Assembly (NCBI RefSeq): GCF_023887685.1
Contig: NZ_JAMWMR010000001.1
Span: forward strand, 62,001-126,000
Direction: 5' to 3'
DNA length: 64,000 nucleotides
DNA from: Streptomyces macrolidinus
GTDB taxonomy: Bacteria > Actinomycetota > Actinomycetes > Streptomycetales > Streptomycetaceae
Part shown: positions 35,271 through 43,187 of the stretch, in pieces
Position numbering within the stretch: position 1 is the stretch's first letter
Layout of the letters: each line of letters starts with the position of its first letter
Translations under genes and position numbers: made by a program
Notes under the pieces: generated by a model
Databases searched by the model: none
Told to the model about the DNA's origin: nothing
The model's input: only the letters and a program-made list of their open reading frames with translations

Positions 35271-36740
35271 ATGTCGGTCGGCGCGACCCGGACCGGTACG
35301 GTCACCAGCGCGATCCCGGCCCGGCTCGACCGGCTGCCGTGGGCGCGCTGGCACTGGTCGGTCGTCGTCGGACTCGGCACGGTCTGGATCCTGGACGGCC
35401 TGGAGGTCACGGTCGTCGGCAATATCGCGAGCCGGCTCTCGGAGCCCGGCAGCGGCCTGCCGATCACCTCCGGCGAGGTCACCGGCGTCGCGGCGGCGCT
35501 GTATGTGGCGGGCGCGTGTTCCGGTGCCCTCTTCTGGGGCCGGCTGACCGACCACTACGGCCGCAAGAAGCTCTTCATGATCACCCTCGTGGTCTATCTG
35601 AGCGCCACCGCGCTGACCGCGGCCTCCTTCCAGACCTGGTGGTTCTTCCTCTTCCGCTTCCTGACCGGCTTCGGGATCGGCGGTGAGTACGCGGCCATCA
35701 ACTCCGCGATCGACGAGCTGATCCCGGCGTTCTACCGGGGCCGTGTCGACCTGGTCATCAACGGCAGCTTCTGGCTGGGCGCGGTGGGCGGTTCGCTGCT
35801 GTCGATCGTCGCGCTGAACACACGCCTGCTGCCCAAGGACGTGGGCTGGCGGCTGACGTTCGCCCTCGGCGTCGTCCTCGGCCTGGTCATCCTGGTGGTG
35901 CGGCGCCATGTCCCCGAGAGCCCGCGCTGGCTGCTGATCCACGGCAGGCACCGGGAGGCCGAACGGGTGGTGGCCGCGATCGAACGGCGGGTGAGCGCGG
36001 AGAAGGGGCCGCTCCCGCGCCCCCACGGCGCGATCACCGTCCATCAGCGCGCCGGCATCGGCTTCGGCACCATCGCGCGTACGGTCTTCCGCGACTACCG
36101 CCGCCGCGCGGTGCTCGGCTTCTCCCTCTTCATCGGCCAGGCCTTCCTCTACAACGCGATCACCTTCGGCTTCGGCGCGATCCTGACGACGTTCTTCGAC
36201 GTTCCCACCGGGAACACGGGCTACTACTTCGCCGTCATCGCCTTCGGCAACTTCTTCGGCCCGCTGCTGCTCGGCAAGCTCTTCGACTCGCTGGGCCGCA
36301 AGGTGATGATCTCCTCGACCTATCTGCTCTCGGGCCTGCTGCTGTTCGCCACGGCCTGGCTGTTCGACCGGGGCGCGCTGGACGCGGTCACGCTGACGGC
36401 GTGCTGGTCCGTGGTGCTGTTCTTCGCGTCGGCGGGCGCGTCCAGCGCGTATCTGACGGTCTCCGAGGTGTTCCCGATGGAGACGCGCGCGATGTCCATC
36501 GCCTTCTTCTACGCGCTCGGCACCGCGGCCGGGGGCATCAGCGGCCCGCTCCTGTTCGCGGACCTCACGAACACCGGCCGGGTCGGCGACACGGTCCTCG
36601 CCTTCCGGATCGGCGCGGCGCTGATGTGCGCGGCGGGCGTGGTCGCGGCGCTGCTCGCGGTACCGGCCGAGAGACGCTCCCTGGAGGACATCGCCCGCCC
36701 ACTGACGGCGGCACCGACGGAGAAGCCGCAGCGAGGCTGA
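35271..36740 (+). CDS. MFS transporter, sugar-porter-like
   Basis: The 489-residue protein has twelve predicted helices. MFS motifs include WILDGLEVTVVGNIASRL in the first helix, the loop 2-3 motif GRLTDHYGRKKLFM, GFGIGGEYAAINSAIDELIP in helix 4, RVDLVINGSFWLGAVGGSLL, and VPESPRWLLIHGRHREAERV after helix 6. The mid-section pattern PESPRWL and the later GRKVMISSTYLL suit the sugar-porter/organic-cation group. The substrate cannot be named. AGGAGG precedes the ATG. Confidence 0.9.
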   Translation: MSVGATRTGTVTSAIPARLDRLPWARWHWSVVVGLGTVWILDGLEVTVVGNIASRLSEPGSGLPITSGEVTGVAAALYVAGACSGALFWGRLTDHYGRKKLFMITLVVYLSATALTAASFQTWWFFLFRFLTGFGIGGEYAAINSAIDELIPAFYRGRVDLVINGSFWLGAVGGSLLSIVALNTRLLPKDVGWRLTFALGVVLGLVILVVRRHVPESPRWLLIHGRHREAERVVAAIERRVSAEKGPLPRPHGAITVHQRAGIGFGTIARTVFRDYRRRAVLGFSLFIGQAFLYNAITFGFGAILTTFFDVPTGNTGYYFAVIAFGNFFGPLLLGKLFDSLGRKVMISSTYLLSGLLLFATAWLFDRGALDAVTLTACWSVVLFFASAGASSAYLTVSEVFPMETRAMSIAFFYALGTAAGGISGPLLFADLTNTGRVGDTVLAFRIGAALMCAAGVVAALLAVPAERRSLEDIARPLTAAPTEKPQRG

Positions 36741-36812
36741 GCAGTTCGGCTGCCCGGCCGGGCGCGCGGGCGCCGCCTCCTCGTTGGGCGGGGGATGCTG
36801 CTTGCCGGGGCC

Positions 36813-37115
36813 CTAGCCGCGCCGGTCGGCCACCACCCACGAGGCAAGGGCGGCGGCCCCGGCCACCCCGAACACGGAGGGCCAGGCGCCGACCTTCTTG
36901 GCCAGCGGGTGCGACCCGGCGAACGCGGCGACGTACGCGGCGGTCAGCGCCCCGGCCGCCGGCCCGCCCGCCTGCTTGCGCCACTGCTGCGCGGCAGCGG
37001 CGCCCGCGACGGCCAGTACGACCCCGCCGAGCTGTCGCTTCTTGGTCCAACGGGCGACCCCGTACCCGCCGACGAGCCCACTCGCGGCCACCACTGCCGT
37101 AGGAACCTTCGCCAT
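36813..37115 (-). CDS. Small membrane protein
   Basis: The 100-residue protein starts MAKVPTAVVAASGLVGGYGV and has two or three short hydrophobic segments (PTAVVAASGLVGGYGVA, GGVVLAVAGAAAAQQW, AGALTAAYVAAFAGSHPL, VFGVAGAAALASWVV) broken by basic residues (RWTKKRQ). It has no known domain. Its GC-rich Ala/Gly/Val composition and start suit an integral membrane protein. It is transcribed convergently with the MFS gene. Function unknown. Confidence 0.75.
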   Translation of the reverse strand: MAKVPTAVVAASGLVGGYGVARWTKKRQLGGVVLAVAGAAAAQQWRKQAGGPAAGALTAAYVAAFAGSHPLAKKVGAWPSVFGVAGAAALASWVVADRRG

Positions 37116-37334
37116 CGCTGCCTGCCTCCTCGGTACGTCGCCCGGCTGCCCCGATGGCCGTCCGGCGCAACGAGGCTAGCTCCGCGTACGGGGGCGCCGC
37201 GCGGTCGGGGTGAGGGACACGTGACGCCGAGCCGTGACGCACACCACACCCGACGATCGCGCGGAGCTGTCACAACCGAACGCCCCCGAACCGTCAGTGA
37301 GGTGTAACAGCGGGACAGAGCAAGGAGATTCGTC

Positions 37335-37808
37335 ATGGAAGCCCGACTCAACCTCTTCGGTACCTCCATCGCACCGCAGTTCGGGAAGCACCTCAACGCG
37401 GCGGGCAGGGTCGTCATGGACTCGACGCTTCCCGGCACCATCCAGCACCTGGTGGAGATCCGCGCCAGCCAGATCAACGGCTGCGGCTTCTGTGTGGACA
37501 TGCACACCAAGGAGGCCGCCCGTGCCGGGGAGACCTCGGTACGCCTCAACCTGGTCGCGGCCTGGCGCGAGGCCACGGTCTTCACCGAAGCCGAGCGGGC
37601 CGCCCTGGAACTGGCCGAACAGGGCACCCGTCTCGCGGACACCCCGGGTGCCGTGACGGACGAGGCCTGGGCGAACGCCGCCAAGCACTTCGACGAGGAG
37701 CAACTGGCCGCCCTGGTAGCGGCGATCGCCGTCATCAACGCGTACAACCGTCTGAACGTGATGGTCCGCCAGCCGGCGGGCGACTACGAGCCGGGCCAGT
37801 TCGACTGA
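37335..37808 (+). CDS. Carboxymuconolactone decarboxylase/AhpD-like protein
   Basis: The 157-residue helical protein belongs to the AhpD-like peroxidase family. The redox motif is CGFC in EIRASQINGCGFCVDMHTKE, with the downstream His of the family (MHTKEA) in place. It fits a stand-alone alkylhydroperoxidase that uses two Cys to reduce peroxides. CAAGGAG precedes the ATG. A strong terminator follows at once. Confidence 0.92.
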   Translation: MEARLNLFGTSIAPQFGKHLNAAGRVVMDSTLPGTIQHLVEIRASQINGCGFCVDMHTKEAARAGETSVRLNLVAAWREATVFTEAERAALELAEQGTRLADTPGAVTDEAWANAAKHFDEEQLAALVAAIAVINAYNRLNVMVRQPAGDYEPGQFD

Positions 37809-37826
37809 CCGGGGATCGTACGACAG

Positions 37827-37861
37827 AGGGCCCGCAGGACCACCACTCCTGCGGGCCCTCG
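37827..37861 (+). terminator. Hairpin terminator after the AhpD-like gene
   Basis: A perfect 14-bp stem (37827-37840 GAGGGCCCGCAGGA with 37848-37861) with a 7-nt loop begins 18 nt after the stop codon. Confidence 0.85.
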
Positions 37862-37903
37862 ACTCCCGGGACCCCAAGGGGTATTCGTGATCGACTCCCG
37901 GGC

Positions 37904-38281
37904 ATGGCCTCCGTGATCCGGCACGTCACCATCGACTGCGCAGACCCCTACACCCTGGCGAGCTTCTGGGCCGAGGCCCTGGACGGTTCGCCGGCCGACG
38001 ACGACTTCCCGGGAGACCCGGAAGCGATGGTCCGGACCCCGACCACCACGCTGCTGTTCATCAGGGTGGACGACGCCAAGACGACGAAGAACCGAGTCCA
38101 CCTGGACTTCCAGCCCCAGGACCGCACCCGCGACGAGGAGGTGGACCGCCTGCTCTCCCTGGGCGCCACCCTCCACTCCGACCACCGCCGCCCCGACGGC
38201 ACGGGCTGGGTCACGCTGCAGGACCTTGAGGGGAACGAACTGTGCGTGGAACGGAGCGCGGGGGAGCGCGCACAGGGGTGA
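37904..38281 (+). CDS. VOC-family (glyoxalase-like) protein
   Basis: The 125-residue protein has the single vicinal-oxygen-chelate layout: IRHVTIDCADPYTLASFWAE at the first strand-helix, KNRVHLDFQPQDRTRDEEVD in the middle and GWVTLQDLEGNELCVE at the end. The His and Glu of those segments could bind a metal. Proteins of this size in Streptomyces are often resistance-like or unassigned. No partner gene suggests a substrate. It is the last core gene before the accessory island. Confidence 0.88.
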   Translation: MASVIRHVTIDCADPYTLASFWAEALDGSPADDDFPGDPEAMVRTPTTTLLFIRVDDAKTTKNRVHLDFQPQDRTRDEEVDRLLSLGATLHSDHRRPDGTGWVTLQDLEGNELCVERSAGERAQG

Positions 38282-38354
38282 CGGCATGTCACGCCCCGCA
38301 CGGCGCAGGGCGATGCCAGGACTGCATGCGCTTGTGTCGGGCATGTAATCGGCT

Positions 38355-38917
38355 ATGGAGGAGAGCACCGCCGGTTGGGCAGGCCAGATCGCCGAGAAGG
38401 AGCTCGGTGAGGCGCTTCCTCGACGGTGGGCGCACAGCCAGGGAGTTGCAGGCCGAGCGGTGGAGATCGGGTCGGTCTTTGGCGAGGATGCCGACCTGCT
38501 CATCGCCGCTGCCACACTGCACGATGTCGGGTACGCGCCGCGGCTGGCCGTGACGGGGTTTCACCCGCTGGACGGGCCAGGTTCCTCCGCGACGATCACG
38601 GGGCCGACGCGCGGCTGGTGCGGTTGGTAGCGAACCACTCGTTCGCGCTTCTGGAGGCGGAGGAGCGTGGGCTCAGAGAAGAGTTGGCTGCGGAATTCCC
38701 TTTGCTGGACGAACCGTTGCTCGTGGACGCGCTCGTCTACTGCGACATGACGACCACGCCCGACGGCGGCCGGACCACTGCCGAGGAGCCTGTCGCGGAG
38801 ATCCGGGGACGCTACGGAAACGACAGCACCGTCGGCCGGTTCATCCGCCGCGCAACACCGGAGATCTTCACCGCTGTAAGGCGAGTTGAGGAGGCGCTGG
38901 CGGCTCAGCCGAGGTAG
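38355..38917 (+). pseudogene. HD-domain phosphohydrolase, frameshifted
   Basis: The first frame (from ATG 38355) reads MEESTAGWAGQIAEKELGEA and has the HD motif AATLHDVGYAPRL, then FHPLDG, but at about 38572-38576 the frame changes. In the +1 frame the sequence continues ARFLRDDHGADARLVRLVAN and on to the end with no stop, as far as the final AALAAQPR-like tail ALAAQPR. One missing G in the run GACGGGCC would restore a continuous protein of about 187 residues. The gene is either a recent pseudogene or a sequencing error. The family hydrolyses nucleotide phosphates; the substrate is unknown. Confidence 0.8.
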
Positions 38918-39018
38918 GGGTAGGTCCCGGCCGGGTAATCACCCCAACCGAAGCTCAGGCTCGGGGTGTTGGCGTGGTGGAAGCTTGGGAGATCAGTCCC
39001 CGAGGGAAGGACGCGATC

Positions 39019-39777
39019 ATGACCCGACGACTGCGTTTCAACGGCACAGCTAGCGGTGTCAACGGGCGCCCGTCCATTCACGAAGACCTCGACACAGGAG
39101 AGGTCATCGTCCACGGTCCCGTCCTCACCAACCCCGACGACATCGCCCAGCTCCGTCACCTGAACGAGGGCGAGGTGCCCATCGTGGTGCCGCGCGAGCT
39201 GCTGGTCGACTTCGGCCCGAAGGAAGTCGACCGCGTGCCCGACATCATCGGGTTGGACGAATTCGACCGACTCTTCACGCAGTTCGCGCACACGGCCTGG
39301 CGTCTGGAGACGCGCCGCCGCTACGCCTCGGACGAACTCACCGACACCTACGCTCGGTTCACGCGCGGTGAGCCCATCGAATGGGAGGGAGTCGACGCGG
39401 AATGGTGCGCCGAGCGCCGCGAGCAGTCTGGGCTCGGTAAGCGGTTCGAGCGTGTCCGCATCGTCGATCACCCGCCCACGGCTGGGCAGCTCTATCTGCT
39501 CGACAACGCACGCCGGAACAGCGCCGTCGGCGAGAAGATCCTCAACCTCTGGCGAGAGGATGCCGACAGCCTCGGCCTGCCCGCCGAAGACTTCTGGATC
39601 TTCGACTCCCGGCTGGTCGCGCTGCTCAACTTCGACGAAGCCGACAACCTGGTCAACGTCGAGCTGATCACGGAGCCTGCTGAGGTACTGAGGTATGCCA
39701 CGGTGCGCGACGCGGCGTTGCATCACGCCATCCCATACGAGGAGTTCGCGGCACGGTTGACCGCGAAGGAGGACTGA
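39019..39777 (+). CDS. DUF6879-type protein with N-terminal extension
   Basis: The 252-residue protein has two parts. The C-terminal 165 residues carry the DUF6879 pattern: LDEFDRLFTQFAHTAWRLET, then RRRYASDELTDTYARFTRGE, and FDSRLVALLNFDEADNL. The N-terminal 80 residues (RFNGTASGVNGRPSIHEDLD, then IVVPRELLVDFG) are unusual for the family. ATG 39019 has a GAGGGAAGG site. It is followed 3 bp later by a Nudix gene and probably co-transcribed. DUF6879 proteins often lie by XRE/DUF397 regulators, as here. Function unknown. Confidence 0.78.
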   Translation: MTRRLRFNGTASGVNGRPSIHEDLDTGEVIVHGPVLTNPDDIAQLRHLNEGEVPIVVPRELLVDFGPKEVDRVPDIIGLDEFDRLFTQFAHTAWRLETRRRYASDELTDTYARFTRGEPIEWEGVDAEWCAERREQSGLGKRFERVRIVDHPPTAGQLYLLDNARRNSAVGEKILNLWREDADSLGLPAEDFWIFDSRLVALLNFDEADNLVNVELITEPAEVLRYATVRDAALHHAIPYEEFAARLTAKED

Positions 39778-39780
39778 GGA

Positions 39781-40251
39781 GTGGCACGCACTGAGTATTA
39801 CGACGACGCCAACGCGCCTGTACCGAACAGTCTCGTTGTCGCTGCCTCAGCGGTCGTAACCGACGACAGGGGGCGCATCCTGCTTCAGCGCCGCAAAGAC
39901 AACGACCTCTGGGCGCTCCCTGGCGGTGGCATGGATATGACCGACTCACTGCCAGGAACCGCGGTGCGGGAGGTCAAGGAAGAGACCGGCTACGACGTGG
40001 AGATCACGGGACTTGTCGGCACGTACATGGACCCGCGCCGCATCATTGCCTACAGCGACGGGGAGGTGAGACGACAGTTCAATGTGTGCTTCAGGGCGCG
40101 CATTGCCGGCGGGACGCTCACCGTGTCGGATGAGTCGACCGAAGTGCGCTTCGTAGACCTTGCCGAGGTTGACGCGCTGCCCATGCACCACACCCAGCGA
40201 CTACGGCTTCAGCACTTCCTGGACAACCGGCCGAGTCCGTACCTGGGATGA
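39781..40251 (+). CDS. Nudix hydrolase
   Basis: The 156-residue protein has a Nudix fold. Its box reads GGGMDMTDSLPGTAVREVKE followed by ETGYDV; the catalytic REVKEE Glu pair is intact, while the first box acid is Asp instead of Glu (Gx5D). It hydrolyses a nucleoside-diphosphate-linked substrate; which one is unknown. The GTG start at 39781 lies 3 bp after the DUF6879 stop, with GGAGG inside the upstream gene, so translation is coupled. Confidence 0.92.
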   Translation: MARTEYYDDANAPVPNSLVVAASAVVTDDRGRILLQRRKDNDLWALPGGGMDMTDSLPGTAVREVKEETGYDVEITGLVGTYMDPRRIIAYSDGEVRRQFNVCFRARIAGGTLTVSDESTEVRFVDLAEVDALPMHHTQRLRLQHFLDNRPSPYLG

Positions 40252-40360
40252 GCCTGAACGCACAGGGTTCCGCAGACGTCCAGGATCATTCCCAGATGTC
40301 GTCCGGCAGTGAGGCACCCTCAACGGAGCCGCCCTGCACCCGGGACGGAGGATGCGACCG

Positions 40361-40579
40361 CTACCGGCAGGCCCCGACTTCGCCACGGCTCAATGCGCAC
40401 ACGAAGCTGTGCCACGCCTGAGCCGGTACGGCGATGACGGGGCCGCCCGCGCGCTTGGAGTCGCGTACGAGGGTGCCGTGGGGAGCGTAGGCGCACTCCA
40501 CACACTCGGTGGTGTTGCCGCCGCTGTAGGACGACTTGAACCACATCGGCTTGGAAGTCGGCTCGGGACCAGCGGACAT
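40361..40579 (-). CDS. DUF397 domain protein
   Basis: The 72-residue protein carries the DUF397 signature: WFKSSYSGGNTTECVECAYA, then VRDSKRAGGPVIAVPAQAWH. Small DUF397 proteins act as partners of XRE/WhiJ-like regulators in Streptomyces, probably inhibiting them. Its ATG lies directly after the stop codon of the regulator gene (40580-40582), so the two are co-translated. No DNA-binding motif of its own is seen. Confidence 0.93.
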   Translation of the reverse strand: MSAGPEPTSKPMWFKSSYSGGNTTECVECAYAPHGTLVRDSKRAGGPVIAVPAQAWHSFVCALSRGEVGACR

Positions 40580-41425
40580 TCACAACTCCTTGCGAGCGCG
40601 GTGGATCATGGCGGAGGAGGCTTCCATGTCCAATGCTTGTGCGCGGAGGTACTGGAACGCAAGTCGGTATCGGTCCAGTTCCTCGTCTTCCTCGAGGAAG
40701 AGCGATCCCGTGTGGAAGTCGACGTACACGACGTCGAGAGCCGCTTCGGCGCCGCCGATGATCACGAAGTTTCCGAGTGCTGCCGCGTGGGCTCCCTTGG
40801 AGAACGGGAGTACTTGGAGCGTGATGTGTGGAGACTCGTTCGCTTCGAGCAGTCGACCGAGTTGTTCCTTCATGATCTCCGGTGAACCGACGACCCGCCG
40901 GATCACGGACTCGTCGAGGATGGCCCACAATCGCGGAGGCTTCGGGCGGGTGAGGATCTCCTGCCGCTTCATGCGGATGTCCACGAGCCGCTCGATCTCT
41001 TCCGGTTCGAGCGGTACCTCGTTGGCCTTCTGAAGAGCGGTGCTGTACGCGCGGGTCTGGAGAAGACCTGGAACGTAGACGCAGCAGAAGTGGTCTTCGC
41101 GTACTGCCTCGTCCTCAAGAGTCAGCAGAAGGTTCATGCTCTCGGGGATGGAGTCGGCGAACGGCCTCCACCAGCCTTGCTGCTTGGCGTCCTTCGCCAA
41201 CGCGACAACAGCCCTGCGCTCGGCGTCGGTTGCTCCGTACTCCCGGCACAGTGCGTCGATCACGATCCACTTCACCGCGCCGGCCTGCGTCTCGTACCTG
41301 CTGACCGTCGCCTTGGACACACCGACGAGCCCACCGGCTTCCTCGAGCGTGAGGCCCTTGCGAGCACGCAATTTACGCATCATCACGCCCAGTTGGCGGC
41401 GGCGGGTTGTGGTCCGAGCGGACAT
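40580..41425 (-). CDS. XRE-family regulator of the WhiJ/Scr1 type
   Basis: The 281-residue protein has an N-terminal XRE HTH (about 12-70: MMRKLRARKGLTLEEAGGLV, GVSKATVSRYETQAG) and a C-terminal Scr1/DUF5753 domain (about 95-275: HFCCVYVPGLLQTRAYSTAL, ILDESVIRRVVGSPEIMKEQ, LDVVYVDFHTGSLFLEEDEE). It is encoded with a DUF397 protein downstream and an anti-sigma-like ATPase divergently upstream, the three-gene layout of the whiJ locus and its many paralogues in Streptomyces. These systems influence development. The ATG at 41425 sets the HTH at the N-terminus. Inverted repeats in the divergent promoter are candidate binding sites. Confidence 0.93.
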   Translation of the reverse strand: MSARTTTRRRQLGVMMRKLRARKGLTLEEAGGLVGVSKATVSRYETQAGAVKWIVIDALCREYGATDAERRAVVALAKDAKQQGWWRPFADSIPESMNLLLTLEDEAVREDHFCCVYVPGLLQTRAYSTALQKANEVPLEPEEIERLVDIRMKRQEILTRPKPPRLWAILDESVIRRVVGSPEIMKEQLGRLLEANESPHITLQVLPFSKGAHAAALGNFVIIGGAEAALDVVYVDFHTGSLFLEEDEELDRYRLAFQYLRAQALDMEASSAMIHRARKEL

Positions 41426-41522
41426 GCGACTCCTCTGTGCGGATGCCGGGCATCGGGCCCCGGACGTCATCAGGCTAGGCAGGCCGGAAGTCACGCAGCC
41501 ACCAGATTCACTCGAAGGGTTC

Positions 41523-41558
41523 TTCTCGTTGCGAGAAGTTACATAGCAAGACTTCTCC
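41523..41558. promoter_or_regulatory. Overlapping inverted repeats in the XRE/ATPase divergent promoter
   Basis: CTTCTCG (41523-41529) and CGAGAAG (41533-41539) form an exact inverted repeat with a 3-bp spacer. GAGAAGT (41534-41540) also pairs with ACTTCTC (41552-41558) over an 11-bp spacer. Three related half-sites in 36 bp suggest an operator for the WhiJ-like regulator. Binding is inferred. Confidence 0.6.
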
Positions 41559-41647
41559 GTGTCATGCTCGCTTGCAGAGCGCTACGCAATGCAGCCGTAC
41601 GGACACGGCGGGCGCAGCATGCGCGTAGCTGGGAGGGAGGAGTGGCC

Positions 41648-42283
41648 ATGCCTGGCTACGAAGCCGCCGAACCCCGACTTCGCTGTGTTCTGCCCTTCGA
41701 GGCGACGTCGGAGGAGGTGCCTCTGCTTCGGAGAGCCGCCGTCGCGCAGCTCGATCAGTGGGGGATGGCCTGTGCTGCCGACGAAGCCGAGCTGCTCGTC
41801 GCGGAGTTGGCCACGAACGTCATCAAGCATGTCGGCGAGGGCACGTCAGCGACGTTGATCCTCGAACGCCGGGACGCGCGGCTGCGCGTCGAAGTCCACG
41901 ACAAGAGCCACGCGGTGCCCGTGCTCAAGGCTGCGAGCTGCGACGAGGAGTGCGGACGCGGCCTCCACCTCCTCGCGGCTCTTGCCGCGGACTGGGGGAC
42001 GGTGCTCACGGCGGCCGGGAAGGCGGTCTGGTGCGAGATCACCCTCGACCAGGGATCCGCCTGCCGTCGCGTCGAGCGGGCGGCCCAGACCTTGGAGACG
42101 TATCAGGGTGCCAGCGGCCCGACTCTCCTGGCAGGCGCCGAACGGACCGCCGGTCTTGAGGAGGCCGCGATCGAGCTGATCGCCGACCTCCTCCACTGGT
42201 CCACCGCTCGCGGCCATGACCCGGACGACATCCTCGACCAGGCCCAGATGCACTACGAAGCGGAAGGGGTGGCGGCGTGGTGA
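41648..42283 (+). CDS. Anti-sigma-like ATP-binding protein (RsbW-type HATPase fold)
   Basis: The 211-residue protein has an RsbW-like GHKL kinase domain in about residues 10-140: ADEAELLVAELATNVIKHV (N-box), ARLRVEVHDKSHAVPVL (G1), and CGRGLHLLAALAADWGTVL (G2). The remaining 70 residues are a helical tail (AAIELIADLLHWSTARGH). It is divergent from the WhiJ-like regulator, completing the triad. Such proteins may bind sigma or anti-sigma-antagonist partners. GGGAGGAG precedes the ATG. Its 3' end overlaps the convergent HNH gene by 31 bp. Confidence 0.9.
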   Translation: MPGYEAAEPRLRCVLPFEATSEEVPLLRRAAVAQLDQWGMACAADEAELLVAELATNVIKHVGEGTSATLILERRDARLRVEVHDKSHAVPVLKAASCDEECGRGLHLLAALAADWGTVLTAAGKAVWCEITLDQGSACRRVERAAQTLETYQGASGPTLLAGAERTAGLEEAAIELIADLLHWSTARGHDPDDILDQAQMHYEAEGVAAW

Positions 42284-43026
42284 GCGCCGGGCTGAGTGGT
42301 CTTCTGCATCTCCTCCCGCAGGGCATCCGGGGTGCGCCACGATTCGCCGGGGCGGCTTCTGTGGCACATGCGGTGGCAGTTGGCGCACAGGCAGACAAGG
42401 CCGTCCAGCCTGGTCTCCCCGTGGCCGGAGACATGGAGGGGAGTGACGTGGTGTACCTCGATGTAGCCCTCGCCCAGTCCTCCGTAGGTGCGAGCGAAGT
42501 CGAAGTGGCAGACCTCGCATCGCAGCGTCCCACCGTTACGGCGGACCTGTTGGATCTTCAGTCTGCGAAGCTTCGGATCGCGTTCGCGGACAAGCGCTCG
42601 GCGTACGAGGAGCCGGCCTTCGATGGCGGTGGATCCATCGTCCTGGATCTCGCCGTGCTGCTCGGGCAGCAGATGGAACTCGCCGGAGCCGATGCCCTCT
42701 TCGATGGCCTGGGCGGCTTGGAGCATGTCGGCCTCGCGCTCGATGAGCGCCGCGATCATCCGAAGAGTGGGCTCCCCGCACCGGGTGCGCTTGCCCTGGT
42801 GGTGAGGATGGTTCGTAGCGAAGTCCGTCGTCTTGCGGCTGACGCTGTCTGGCGAGCGGAACTCAGGGAGCGCCCGAGCCTTGGCGTCGTGGATCGGCAG
42901 CGACCGCAGCAGCTCAGAGAGTTCCTGGACCTCTCGGGCCCCGGTCCGCAGCTCGCGCCAGCCGTTCTTCACGACGAGCGCCCCAGCCAGCACAAGCTCG
43001 TCCTCGGTCCATGTAGGGCTTCGCAT
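42253..43026 (-). CDS. HNH endonuclease, McrA-like
   Basis: The 257-residue protein has an N-terminal module (about 5-90: SPTWTEDELVLAGALVVKNG, LSELLRSLPIHDAKARALPE, SPDSVSRKTTDFATNHP) resembling the N-terminal domain of McrA-type 5-methylcytosine-dependent nucleases. The C-terminal HNH domain (about 175-235) has two CxxC-type pairs: CEVCHFDF and CANCHR, and the catalytic YIEVHHVTPLHVSGHG. It is divergent from the cytosine methyltransferase gene. Start is the ATG at 43026, with another two codons upstream. It may restrict modified DNA, or belong to the methylase's own system. Confidence 0.85.
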   Translation of the reverse strand: MRSPTWTEDELVLAGALVVKNGWRELRTGAREVQELSELLRSLPIHDAKARALPEFRSPDSVSRKTTDFATNHPHHQGKRTRCGEPTLRMIAALIEREADMLQAAQAIEEGIGSGEFHLLPEQHGEIQDDGSTAIEGRLLVRRALVRERDPKLRRLKIQQVRRNGGTLRCEVCHFDFARTYGGLGEGYIEVHHVTPLHVSGHGETRLDGLVCLCANCHRMCHRSRPGESWRTPDALREEMQKTTQPGAHHAATPSAS

Positions 43027-43187
43027 GATCAATATCGTATGAGTGTTCGGTGGCGCCGGAGGGCGCGTTCTGTGAATCGCGCGCCGTACTGCACACTGGG
43101 TGGGTCTCGTTGTCAGTGGGGTCTGTCACCCTCAGTGATGGTGGATTGCAAGATGAGTCTGCCGCTGCACGGCTGTAAGGAGGGGGC

